NCBI GenBank assembly: GCA_039931775.1
Contig: JBDTRG010000172.1
Coordinates: 1-32,058 of the forward strand
DNA length: 32,058 nt
Direction of reading: 5' to 3'
From: CAIWHR01 sp039931775
Lineage (GTDB): Bacteria; Pseudomonadota; Gammaproteobacteria; Burkholderiales; Casimicrobiaceae
Of the stretch, positions 1 through 8,385 are shown piece after piece. Position 1 is the first letter of the stretch. Each line of letters begins with the position of its first letter. The notes beneath the pieces were generated by a model. The model was not told the DNA's origin. It searched no databases and saw nothing but the letters and a program-made list of their open reading frames with translations. Position numbers and translations under genes: made by a program.

Positions 1-401
1 AGTTCACCCTTGCGGTTCATCAGCAGCTGCCCGTCGCGCTGCATCGCGTCGATCCTGCCGAAGTACGCATCCTCAGCGCGCCGGTCGACGGACATCGCGC
101 GCGCGAGGTCGGCTGGCGGCATCGGGACGCCGGCCTCCCTCAGCGCGTCGAGGATCGCATCGCGCGAGGGCAGCAAGGCGGGGTCGATGTCGTCGCGGCG
201 GCGCGGCGTTCGTTCGGCGGGGGGCTTGGCGGCGACGGCTCCGACACGGCGCGCGGTGCCTGCTCCTGACGATGAAGGTGCGCGGGGCGGGGCGGAGGCT
301 TCAGCGGATTTGGCGCGCGACCGGGTGCGCGCGGCCGGCGCGTTCGCCGGCTTCGATTTCGAAGATCGTGTTTTTCGTGCGGTTGCGGGTTTTTTTGACA
401 A
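1..401 (-). CDS. rnr: Ribonuclease R, N-terminal part (gene continues past window start)
   Basis: RNase R is a processive 3'-to-5' exoribonuclease that degrades structured RNA and helps in rRNA and tRNA quality control. Only the first 133 codons are in the window. Residues about 75-132 form the N-terminal winged-helix domain of the family (PSRDAILDALREAG, then RIDAMQRDGQLLMNRKGE). Residues 1-70 are a basic, Ala/Pro/Ser-rich low-complexity extension beginning MSKKPATARKTR. The start is a TTG at 401: no in-frame ATG lies near, and the frame from this TTG runs uninterrupted into the HTH domain and off the edge. The catalytic RNB and S1 domains are outside the window. It is divergent from tRNA-Leu, a neighbourhood known in Betaproteobacteria. 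Identification rests on the HTH domain and context; the start is less certain than the identity. Confidence 0.8.
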   Translation of the reverse strand, partial: MSKKPATARKTRSSKSKPANAPAARTRSRAKSAEASAPPRAPSSSGAGTARRVGAVAAKPPAERTPRRRDDIDPALLPSRDAILDALREAGVPMPPADLARAMSVDRRAEDAYFGRIDAMQRDGQLLMNRKGE

Positions 402-423
402 GAAATGGTCCGAAAAGTAAAAT
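395..423 (+). promoter_or_regulatory. Sigma-70 promoter of tRNA-Leu
   Basis: A perfect -35 (TTGACA, 395-400) is followed by a 17-bp spacer and TAAAAT (418-423). It lies 23 bp before the mature tRNA, so transcription should start near 430. The -35 box covers the TTG start region of divergent rnr on the other strand. Confidence 0.85.
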
Positions 424-446
424 TACGTGTTGCGGAAAATGCCTTT

Positions 447-533
447 GCCCAGGTGGCGGAATTGGTAGACGCACTAGGTTCAGGTCCTAGCGGTGGCAAC
501 ACTGTGGGGGTTCGAGTCCCTTCCTGGGCACCA
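447..533 (+). tRNA. leuT: tRNA-Leu (anticodon CAG)
   Basis: This is a class II tRNA of 87 nt including an encoded CCA at 531-533. The acceptor stem pairs GCCCAGG with CCTGGGC. The anticodon stem CTAGG/CCTAG encloses loop TTCAGGT with anticodon CAG at 481-483, reading the CUG codon that dominates in high-GC genomes. A long variable arm follows, then the TTCGAGT T-loop. It is flanked by its own promoter and intrinsic terminator, so it is a single-gene transcript. The leucine identity is certain; the gene symbol is only a conventional choice. Confidence 0.95.
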
Positions 534-579
534 TTCCAGTATCCAACGAAGTCCTGAGAATTCCAACCGTTCGATCTCG

Positions 580-606
580 GCCCGCGCGCAATCGCGGGCT
601 TTTTTT
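580..606 (+). terminator. Intrinsic terminator of the tRNA-Leu transcript
   Basis: A perfect 7-bp stem, GCCCGCG (580-586) with CGCGGGC (593-599), has a 6-nt loop and is followed at once by seven T residues (600-606). It lies 47 bp after the tRNA 3' end. Confidence 0.9.
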
Positions 607-699
607 CGGGTATTCGGATTGCAGCCCGTAAGTGGGTGTTCAGCGCGACCTCGGCTTGCGAGAAAGTCGCAACCGCGGGATTGGGTCGATGTCAGTCGT

Positions 700-1590
700 T
701 CACGACGAGCGAGTGGCCGAGCCCTGGTTTCCTTGGTTGTGATCCTTGCGCGACCCGAACTTGTGGGAATACACCCAGGTGAATTCTGCACCGAACAAGA
801 AGACCTGGGCGGAGTAATACACCCAAACCAGCACGACCACCAGCGACGCTGCCGCGCCGAAGCCCGAAGCGATGCCGCTGCGGCCGATGTAGAGCCCGAT
901 CAGCACCTTGCCGATCGTGAACATCAGGGACGTCACCGCAGCGCCGATCCAGACGTCTTTCCAGGCGATCCGCACGCGCGGCATGATCTTGTAGATCATT
1001 GCGAACACGACAGTCACCAACGCCAGACTCGACGCAAATTCCACGCCGGTCGCGATGGCTACCCAATCGGAGAACAGCGGGCCCCACCACTTTCTCAGTG
1101 CGGCAAGGGCTGCACTCGCGACAAGCGACACCATCAACAGGAAGCCGATTCCGAGGATCATTCCGAACGACAGCAATCGTGCGCGCGCCAGCCCCCAGAG
1201 TCCGAGGCTCGGTCCCCGCACCGGTGCGCGCCAGATGCGGTCGAGCGCATCCTGGAGTTCACCGAACACCGACGTCGCACCGATCAACAGCAGGCCGATG
1301 CCGAACGCAGATGCCGTCACGCTCTCGGTCGGCTTGCGCACGCTCTCGAGCAGACCCTGTACCGCCAATGCGCCGGTTGCGCCCAGCATCTCCTGCAGCT
1401 GCCCGAAGATTTCTCCACGCGCGGCCTCGTCGCCGAAGACCAGCCCCGCGATCGAAATGACGATCAGCAGCAGCGGCGCGATGGAGAACATCGTGTAAAA
1501 CGCCAACGCCGCGCCCATGCTCTGGGCGTAGTCGGCAACCCAACCCGCGGCGGCGGCTTTGACCAGGTCGCGGAGATCCCGAACATTCAT
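700..1590 (-). CDS. YihY/BrkB family inner-membrane protein
   Basis: The 296-residue product is a polytopic membrane protein of the YihY/virulence factor BrkB family, whose molecular function is not established. Family marks are the N-terminal segment with ALAFYTMFSIAPLLLI (about residues 29-44), the stretch FGELQDALDRIWRAP in the cytoplasmic region, and a C-terminal hydrophobic segment with WVYYSAQVFLFGAEFT. About six hydrophobic helices can be seen, as usual for the family. ATG at 1590 is preceded by a purine-rich GGGGGA site. The gene is divergent from the hydratase gene at 1688. The C-terminal tail is polar and short. BrkB was once called an RNase BN; that assignment is now considered wrong for this family. 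Confidence 0.88.
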   Translation of the reverse strand: MNVRDLRDLVKAAAAGWVADYAQSMGAALAFYTMFSIAPLLLIVISIAGLVFGDEAARGEIFGQLQEMLGATGALAVQGLLESVRKPTESVTASAFGIGLLLIGATSVFGELQDALDRIWRAPVRGPSLGLWGLARARLLSFGMILGIGFLLMVSLVASAALAALRKWWGPLFSDWVAIATGVEFASSLALVTVVFAMIYKIMPRVRIAWKDVWIGAAVTSLMFTIGKVLIGLYIGRSGIASGFGAAASLVVVLVWVYYSAQVFLFGAEFTWVYSHKFGSRKDHNQGNQGSATRSS

Positions 1591-1650
1591 CTGCTTCCCC
1601 CTTCACGTCGAAGCCTACCGCATCGCCGCACGCAACATTCCCTGCCGTCG

Positions 1651-1656
1651 TAGAAT
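1651..1656 (+). promoter_or_regulatory. Candidate -10 box before the hydratase gene
   Basis: TAGAAT lies 31 bp before the hydratase ATG in the 97-bp divergent gap. No good -35 is found at 16-18 bp, so it is weak evidence on its own. Confidence 0.3.
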
Positions 1657-1687
1657 GGCGGCGGCATGCCGTCGACAGGAGGCTGCC

Positions 1688-2503
1688 ATGTCGGCCATGA
1701 CCGCCCATACGATTGCCACCGAAATATTTGCAGCCCTGGGCAAGGGCACGCAAGTCGCGCCGTTCTCATCGCGCGTCGACGGCTTTGACCTCCAAATTGC
1801 GTATCGGGTGGCAATGGAGGTGCGCGCCATGCGTACCGCGCGAGGTGAATACGCGGTCGGTCGCAAGATTGGATTTACCAACCGCACGATCTGGGCCGAG
1901 TATGCCGTATGGGCACCGATCTGGGGCTATGTCTATGACCGTACGGTCACGGACATTCCGACAGGGGTTGCGCAGTTCGCGCTTGACGGACTGGCCGAGC
2001 CGAGGATCGAGCCCGAAATCGTCTTTGGGCTTGCGTCCACGCCAGCTTCAGGCATGGACGACGCGAAACTTCTGGGGTGCCTCGACTGGGTCGCGCACGG
2101 TTTCGAGATTGTGCAATCGATCTATCCGGGCTGGAAGTTCGCGGCAGCCGATACGGTCGCGGCATTCGGGTTGCACGGCGCGCTCCTGATCGGCGCGCGC
2201 CACAGAATCGCCCCGGACAGCGACAGGTGGAGGGCGACGTTGAATTCCTTCGAGATCGATCTGCTGTGCGATGGTTTGGTCGAAGATCGCGGTCGTGCTG
2301 CCAACGTGCTCGATGGGCCACTTTCTGCCTTGCGTCACCTCGTCGAACTGCTCGAGCGAGACCCAGCTCAGCCGCCACTGGCCGCAGGCGAGACCGTGAC
2401 GACGGGGACGCTCACCCGCGCGCTTCCGATCAGTCCCGGGCAGACATGGTCGACTCGTCTGCGCGGCGTCGCGCTCGGCGGACTACGCGTACGATTCTCG
2501 TGA
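1688..2503 (+). CDS. MhpD-like 2-keto-4-pentenoate hydratase / oxalocrotonate decarboxylase family
   Basis: The product has 271 residues, normal for the hydratase/decarboxylase branch of the fumarylacetoacetase fold. Members add water to, or decarboxylate, 2-hydroxydienoates in meta-cleavage pathways using a divalent metal. The metal ligands are visible as E108 and E110 in RIEPEIVFGL and E140 in HGFEIVQS. GRKIGFTNRTIW (about 58-69) and PIWGYVYD (77-84) are also typical. ATG at 1688 is chosen because AGGAGG at 1677-1682 sits 5 nt upstream; an ATG three codons later is possible. No dioxygenase, aldolase or semialdehyde dehydrogenase lies nearby, so the substrate is unknown and membership of a classical aromatic pathway is not supported here. 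The next gene is 275 bp downstream and may be a separate unit. Confidence 0.85.
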   Translation: MSAMTAHTIATEIFAALGKGTQVAPFSSRVDGFDLQIAYRVAMEVRAMRTARGEYAVGRKIGFTNRTIWAEYAVWAPIWGYVYDRTVTDIPTGVAQFALDGLAEPRIEPEIVFGLASTPASGMDDAKLLGCLDWVAHGFEIVQSIYPGWKFAAADTVAAFGLHGALLIGARHRIAPDSDRWRATLNSFEIDLLCDGLVEDRGRAANVLDGPLSALRHLVELLERDPAQPPLAAGETVTTGTLTRALPISPGQTWSTRLRGVALGGLRVRFS

Positions 2504-2778
2504 CCGCGGGAATCAACACTGCGGTTTGAGCATTTGCTGCCAGTTGGCGTCTGCGTTTCGCTGCGAAGAGCAAGTCGGCTGCTTCTCAATTGTCATGGGG
2601 CGCATTTCCCTACGTACCCTTCGGACACCAGACCCTCGGATTCGAACGGCCCCGCGGCGCGTCCGTCCGGAACCCCAATCGTTCTGTCGACGTCAGATCT
2701 TGGCCCGGGGTCGATTGCGGGGGATCGAGCAATCGGGTACGGTTGGATTCTCCTCCTTTCGCGCAGCGCGAATCGGCC

Positions 2779-3702
2779 ATGACGCAAAGCATCCAGGATT
2801 TCCACGACGATCCGCGCAACGAGGGGATCCGTATCTACGTCAACGGTGCGATGAAGCCGAGGGGCGAAGCGCTCGTCTCGGTGTTCGACAGCGGTTTCGT
2901 GCTCGGCGACGGCGTGTGGGAAGGGTTACGCGTGCATCGGGGTCATCCGACGTTCCTCGACGCGCACCTCGACCGCCTGTACGAAGGGGCCAAGGCCATC
3001 GCGCTCGACATCGGGCTCGATCGCCGGCAGCTGACCCGGGCGATCTACCAAACGCTCGAAGGCAACGGCATGACCGACGGCGTGCATGTCCGCTTGATGG
3101 TCACGCGCGGCGTCAAGCGTACGCCCTACCAGGATCCGCGCGTCACGATCGGTCCCGCGACGATCGTCATCATCGCCGAATTCAAGACCGCGAAGCCCGA
3201 GACGCTGGCGCGCGGCCTCACGCTATTCACGGTCCATGTGCGCCGCGGCGCGCCCGACGTCCAGGACCCCAAGCTCAATTCGCACAGCAAGCTCAACTGC
3301 ATCACCGCGTGCATCCAGGCGACGCTCGCCGGCGCCGACGAAGCGCTGATGCTCGATCCGCACGGCTTCGTCGCGACGTGCAACTCGACGCACTTCTTCA
3401 TCGTGCGCAAGGGCGCGGTCTGGACGTCGACCGGCGACTATTGTCTCGCCGGGATCACGCGTGCCAATGTGCTGCGCCTGTGTCGCGACGCCGGAATCAT
3501 CGCGCGCGAGAAGAACTTCAGTCTGACGGACGTCTACGGTGCCGACGAGGCGTTCGTCACCGGCACCTTCGCGGGCATCGCACCGGTGACGGCGATCGAC
3601 GGCCGGGAGATCTCGCGCGGCCGCGGACCAATGGTCGAACGCCTACAGCAACTCTATATTCAACTCGTCGAAGCCGACGTTGCCGCGCGCGGCGCCGCAT
3701 GA
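2779..3702 (+). CDS. Fold-type IV PLP aminotransferase (BCAT/D-amino acid aminotransferase-like)
   Basis: The 307-residue product belongs to class IV aminotransferases, which move amino groups between branched-chain or D-amino acids and 2-oxo acids. Visible marks are IYVNGAMKPRGEALVSVFDSGFVLGDGVWEG split around residues 19-49, LDAHLDRL (60-67), and GITRANVLRLCRDAG after residue 220. By alignment from memory to plant branched-chain-aminotransferase-like proteins, the Schiff-base lysine is K165 in DPKLNSHSKLN; K171 is a less likely alternative. The usual Glu that contacts the PLP ring nitrogen (in the SEGxxxN-type motif) appears as T200 in FVATCNSTHFF, which is odd. Its ATGA overlap with the next gene implies translational coupling. 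The ribosome-binding site before 2779 is poor; the open frame extends upstream to 2590, but that part lacks family similarity. Substrate unknown. Confidence 0.82.
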   Translation: MTQSIQDFHDDPRNEGIRIYVNGAMKPRGEALVSVFDSGFVLGDGVWEGLRVHRGHPTFLDAHLDRLYEGAKAIALDIGLDRRQLTRAIYQTLEGNGMTDGVHVRLMVTRGVKRTPYQDPRVTIGPATIVIIAEFKTAKPETLARGLTLFTVHVRRGAPDVQDPKLNSHSKLNCITACIQATLAGADEALMLDPHGFVATCNSTHFFIVRKGAVWTSTGDYCLAGITRANVLRLCRDAGIIAREKNFSLTDVYGADEAFVTGTFAGIAPVTAIDGREISRGRGPMVERLQQLYIQLVEADVAARGAA

Positions 3703-4433
3703 GCGATCCGCTGCGCATCGCGATGTGGAGCGGCCCGCGCAACATCTCCACGGCGATGATGCGGGCCTGGGAAAATCGTGGCGACTGCGCGGTGACCGAC
3801 GAGCCGCTGTATGCGGCTTTCCTGGCCGCGTCGGGGATCGATCATCCGGGTCGCGATGAGGTGATCGCCGCCGGTGAGACCGATGTCGCCAAGGTGGTGG
3901 CGGCTCTGCACGGACCGGTGCCCGGACATCGGCCGATCTGGTATCAGAAGCACATGGCCCACCACCTGTTGCCCTCGACGCCGCGCGAGTGGATCCCTGC
4001 GCTCACCAACCTGCTGCTGATCCGCAATCCGGGCGAGGTCGTCGCCTCGTATCTCAAGAGCCGAAGCAACGTGACGGCGGAGGACATCGGCCTCGCGCAG
4101 CAGGTGGCGCTTTACGACGAGATCGAGGCCGTCACCGGAGTTGCGCCACCGGTGATCGACGCCGGCGATTTCCTGCGCGCGCCGGAAGCGCATCTGCGCG
4201 CGCTCTGCGCATCGCTCGGCATCGAATTCACGCCGCGGATGCTGACCTGGCCAGCCGGCAGGCGCGAGAGCGACGGAATCTGGGCGCCGTACTGGTACGC
4301 TGCGGTGGAAGCCTCGACGGGTTTCGAGCCTTGGCGTCCGCGCGACGTTCGGCTCGACGGAGCTGCGGCGGCGGTCGCCGAAGCCTCTGTGCCTCACTAC
4401 CGGCGGCTGCACTCGGTGCGCATCGTCGCCTGA
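3699..4433 (+). CDS. Sulfotransferase-like P-loop protein coupled to the aminotransferase
   Basis: The product has 244 residues and a sulfotransferase-like P-loop fold. The 5'-phosphosulfate-binding loop is seen as WSGPRNISTAMMRAW (10-24), and the 3'-phosphate-binding segment as LLLIRNPGEVVASYLK with R109 and S117. VTDEPLYAAFL (32-42) follows the loop. The start overlaps the aminotransferase stop as ATGA. From memory, plant proteins annotated as branched-chain-aminotransferase-like carry a closely similar N-terminal region (PRSxST, then DEPLYAAFL) fused to a class IV aminotransferase, so the two genes very probably act together. Whether it transfers sulfate from PAPS or only binds a nucleotide is unknown; the loop differs from the common PRSGTT form. 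The 3' end converges on the phosphoribosyltransferase gene. Confidence 0.75.
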   Translation: MSDPLRIAMWSGPRNISTAMMRAWENRGDCAVTDEPLYAAFLAASGIDHPGRDEVIAAGETDVAKVVAALHGPVPGHRPIWYQKHMAHHLLPSTPREWIPALTNLLLIRNPGEVVASYLKSRSNVTAEDIGLAQQVALYDEIEAVTGVAPPVIDAGDFLRAPEAHLRALCASLGIEFTPRMLTWPAGRRESDGIWAPYWYAAVEASTGFEPWRPRDVRLDGAAAAVAEASVPHYRRLHSVRIVA

Positions 4434-4465
4434 CGCGCGACCTCGCACGCGCCACCCGTCAGGCG
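4427..4465. terminator. Inverted repeat between convergent genes, possible bidirectional terminator
   Basis: CGCCTGACG (4427-4435) pairs perfectly with CGTCAGGCG (4457-4465), with a nested CGCG/CGCG stem in the loop. It spans the sulfotransferase stop and fills the 36-bp gap before the opposite gene end. There is no T-tract, so intrinsic termination would be weak. Confidence 0.45.
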
Positions 4466-4469
4466 CGGA

Positions 4470-4979
4470 TCAAGCGCCGACCCGCCCGCGCAATTGTCCG
4501 GGGTGCAGGGTGTCGTAGACCTCGAACGGCTGGTGGATCCACGGATTGTCCGCCAGATAGTCGACGTAGAAGTCGGGCTCGATCGTCGAGCACGCTTTCC
4601 ACCAGACCACCGCCGTCTTGCAGGTCCTGATGACGGGCCAGCGCTCCGGCAGCGCCTTCGCGACGGCGGCCAGCGTGTGGCCGGAGTCGACCATGTCGTC
4701 GACGAGCAGCACGCGTTCGCCGAGCCTCGGCGAGGTCATCGTCATGTGCTCGGCGATGACGAGTTCGCCGCGGACCGTCCCGCCTTCTGACGCATACGAG
4801 TGCGTCGACAGGATCGCGAGCGGCGTCTCGTAGATCCGCGAAAGCACGTCGCCGACGCGCATGCCGCCACGGGCGATGCAGATGATCTGGTTGAATTCAT
4901 ACCCGGACTCGAAGACGATGAGCGCGAGCTTTTCGACGAGGACGTTGTACTGTTCCCAGCTGACCGTAAGACTCGCCAT
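4470..4979 (-). CDS. Purine phosphoribosyltransferase (hypoxanthine/xanthine-guanine type)
   Basis: The 169-residue protein is a type I phosphoribosyltransferase, which makes a nucleoside monophosphate from a purine base and PRPP in the cytoplasm. The PRPP-binding motif is VLLVDDMVDSGHTL (about residues 91-104). An early IICIARGGMRVGDVL segment and a C-terminal DYLADNPWIHQPFEVYD segment resemble Gpt/Hpt-like salvage enzymes. ATG at 4979 is chosen because GGGAA lies a few bases upstream and the conserved fold begins right there; the open frame continues upstream only through the purA antisense-free frame without similarity. It follows purA by 23 bp and is probably the last gene of the long operon, pairing AMP synthesis with purine salvage. 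The exact base specificity cannot be read from sequence. Confidence 0.85.
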   Translation of the reverse strand: MASLTVSWEQYNVLVEKLALIVFESGYEFNQIICIARGGMRVGDVLSRIYETPLAILSTHSYASEGGTVRGELVIAEHMTMTSPRLGERVLLVDDMVDSGHTLAAVAKALPERWPVIRTCKTAVVWWKACSTIEPDFYVDYLADNPWIHQPFEVYDTLHPGQLRGRVGA

Positions 4980-5002
4980 GCAGTTTCCCGGTGCGTGCGA
5001 CG

Positions 5003-6295
<1,293 letters not shown>

Positions 6296-7282
6296 CTACG
6301 CGGACCCCGATTCACGTGCGACGATTCCCGCGAGCTGCCGCAGGTCCAGCGTGAAACCCGTGGCGGGGCGCGCGCGCCCGAACGCCTTGCCGATGCCGTC
6401 GTACCGGCCGCCGCGTCCGATCGATTCGGGCTCGCCGGCGGTGAACACCGAAAAGATCGCACCGCTGTAGTAATGATAGCCGGTGAGATCGGCCAGATCG
6501 ATGTGCAGCGCCTCGACGTGCCGCTCGCCCGATGCGGCCAATGCGGCGATCGCCGCCAGCGCGTTGCGGATGGCCGGCGTGTCCGGAAGGCGCGCGCTCG
6601 CGGCCTCCAGCACGTCCTTCGCCGGGCCGTAGAGCGTGGGCAGCGCCATCAGCGCGTCGCGCCATGCGTGGGGCAGCTTCTCCGTGAGCTCCGCGATGGC
6701 CGGGACGTCCTTGGCGCGCAGTGCCGCAAAGAGTTCGGAATCCTCCGCATTGCCGCTGATGCCCGCTCCGGCCGCCAGCGCGCGGTAGACACCGATGTGG
6801 CCGAGGTCGAGATGCAGCCCATCGATGCCCGCAGCGCCGAGCGCGGACAGGATGAGGTCCAGAACCTCGACATCGCCCGCAATGCCAGGCTCGCCGAAGA
6901 GCTCGGCCCCGATCTGCATCACCTCGCGTGTCGCCGCGCCGCCGCCGGGGACCGCGCGCAGCACGCTGCCCGCGTAGCAGAGCCTGGTTACGCCCGGCTC
7001 GTTCAACAGATGCGCATCGATCCGCGCGATCTGCGGCGTCATGTCGGCGCGCACGCCGAGCATCCGGCCGGACAGCGGATCGACGACCTTGAACGTCTGC
7101 AGTTCGAGGTCGCGCCCGGTCCCGGTGAGCAGCGAATCGAGGTGCTCGATCAGCGGCGGCTGGATCAGTCGATATCCGTGCGCGCGGAAGTGATCGAGGA
7201 CGATGCGGCGCAGCGCTTCCGTCCGTTCGGCCTCGGGCGGGAGGACGTCCTCGATGTATTCGGGCAGGACCCAGTTACGCAT
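6296..7282 (-). CDS. hisZ: ATP phosphoribosyltransferase regulatory subunit
   Basis: HisZ is a histidyl-tRNA synthetase paralogue without charging activity. It binds the short form of HisG and makes the first histidine-pathway enzyme active and histidine-sensitive. The 328-residue length fits HisZ rather than HisS. The N-terminus MRNWVLPEYIEDVLPPEA is typical, LGVRADMTPQIARIDAHLL (about 76-94) is the motif 2 region, and GGRYDGIGKAFGRARPATGF lies near residues 290-310. It has no anticodon-binding domain. hisG is not in the window. It overlaps the upstream DUF2065 gene by 8 bp and abuts purA. HisS itself is encoded about 7 kb upstream in the same collinear block. Confidence 0.93.
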   Translation of the reverse strand: MRNWVLPEYIEDVLPPEAERTEALRRIVLDHFRAHGYRLIQPPLIEHLDSLLTGTGRDLELQTFKVVDPLSGRMLGVRADMTPQIARIDAHLLNEPGVTRLCYAGSVLRAVPGGGAATREVMQIGAELFGEPGIAGDVEVLDLILSALGAAGIDGLHLDLGHIGVYRALAAGAGISGNAEDSELFAALRAKDVPAIAELTEKLPHAWRDALMALPTLYGPAKDVLEAASARLPDTPAIRNALAAIAALAASGERHVEALHIDLADLTGYHYYSGAIFSVFTAGEPESIGRGGRYDGIGKAFGRARPATGFTLDLRQLAGIVARESGSA

Positions 7283-7469
7283 TGCGCACGAACCAGAAGG
7301 AGACGAGCCCGATCGCGATCGATGCGAGTCCGACGAAGCGAAGCTGGCCGTCCGTCAGCGTGACGAGTTTGGCAAAGCTCTCGCGCCAGAGCTGCGGCGC
7401 CAGCAGGGGCATCAGGCCTTCGACGACCAGCACCAGCGCACATGCCGCCCACAGCGAATCCGGCACCAC
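7275..7469 (-). CDS. DUF2065 (YjeT-like) small membrane protein
   Basis: The 64-residue protein has two hydrophobic helices (about 4-23 and 44-60), ending in FWFVRNA. It matches the YjeT/DUF2065 family, which lies between hflC and hisZ or purA in many Proteobacteria; its function is unknown. The start is a GTG at 7469 (a second GTG follows directly) preceded by GAGGGGA, a good ribosome-binding site. The end overlaps hisZ by 8 bp and hflC lies 28 bp upstream, so it sits inside the operon. Location next to the HflKC complex suggests, without proof, a role in the same membrane process. Confidence 0.85.
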   Translation of the reverse strand: MVPDSLWAACALVLVVEGLMPLLAPQLWRESFAKLVTLTDGQLRFVGLASIAIGLVSFWFVRNA

Positions 7470-7497
7470 GTTCCCCTCGTACGCGCCCGCGGCAGTA

Positions 7498-8385
7498 TTA
7501 CTTGGATGCCTTCGGGGCCTGTCCGCTCTCGCTCTTCATGTAGCGGAAGAACTCGGAGGAAAGGTCGAGCACCATTACGTCGCCCTTGTTGCGGAACGTG
7601 GCCTTGTAGGCCTCGAGGCTCCGGTAGAACGCGTAGAACTCGGGGTTGGCTCCGTAGGCCTGCGCATAGATGACCGACGCCTTGCCGTCGCCGTCGCCCT
7701 TGGTCTTCTGCGCGGTCTTGTACGCGTCGGCGAGGATCACGACGCGCTGACGGTCTGCGTCGGCGCGGATCTTTTCCGACTCCGCCTGGCCGAACGAGCG
7801 CAGCTCGTTCGCCACCCGCCGGCGCTCCGACTCCATCCGCGCGTACACGGGGCCCGTCACGTCGGGCGGAAGCTCGACGCGGCGCAGCCTGACGTCGACG
7901 ATCTCGACGCCGATGGTCTTGGCGTCGGTGTCGGCCTTCTGCCGCGTGGTCGTCATGATCTTGTCGCGCTCGGAGCTGATCGCCTCGTGCACAGTGCGCT
8001 TGTTGAATTCTTCGGCGAGATTGGCGCGGACCGTCTGCGACAGCCGCCGCCGCGCGACTTCCTCGTCGCCCTGCACGCTGATGTAGTACTGCTTGACGTC
8101 GGTGATCCGCCAGAGGACGAAGAAATCGACCAGCAGCGGCTTCTTCTCCGAGGTCGTGATCCGGTCGGGCTCGGGATTGTCCAGCAGCAGGATCCGCTTG
8201 TCGTAGAACTTGACGTTCTGCAGCAGCGGCATCTTCGCGTAGAGGCCGGCGTTGGGGAGCGTCTCGACGATCTCGCCCAGCTGGAACTTGATCGCGTACT
8301 GTCGCTGGTCGACGGTGTAGACCGACTGCGACGCGACGAGCAGCAGCGCGACGACGAGCGCGAGGACGGGGACCGTGAACTTCAT
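7498..8385 (-). CDS. hflC: HflC, modulator of FtsH protease (SPFH/band 7)
   Basis: HflC pairs with HflK to form a large membrane-anchored cage around the FtsH protease and limits its attack on membrane proteins. The 295-residue length is usual. A single N-terminal membrane helix (about 3-22) is followed by the SPFH/band 7 domain (AIKFQLGEIVETL through about residue 190) and a coiled-coil region with ESERRRVANELRSFGQAESEKIRADADRQR. The C-terminal part has DLSSEFFRYMKS, typical of HflC. The start overlaps the hflK stop as ATGA, which implies coupled synthesis of the two partners. No anomaly seen. Confidence 0.96.
   Translation of the reverse strand: MKFTVPVLALVVALLLVASQSVYTVDQRQYAIKFQLGEIVETLPNAGLYAKMPLLQNVKFYDKRILLLDNPEPDRITTSEKKPLLVDFFVLWRITDVKQYYISVQGDEEVARRRLSQTVRANLAEEFNKRTVHEAISSERDKIMTTTRQKADTDAKTIGVEIVDVRLRRVELPPDVTGPVYARMESERRRVANELRSFGQAESEKIRADADRQRVVILADAYKTAQKTKGDGDGKASVIYAQAYGANPEFYAFYRSLEAYKATFRNKGDVMVLDLSSEFFRYMKSESGQAPKASK

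Noticed and set aside
2504..2778. The 275-bp gap before the aminotransferase, searched for promoter, small ORF or riboswitch
   Set aside because: Only a poor TTGTCA/TACGTA pair with 15-bp spacing and a 5-bp stem (2503-2507 with 2521-2525) were seen; nothing convincing.
2526..4433. A 635-codon frame that could look like a natural aminotransferase-sulfotransferase fusion
   Set aside because: Only its last 244 residues are real. The upstream part reads the aminotransferase gene in the wrong frame, so there is no fusion here.
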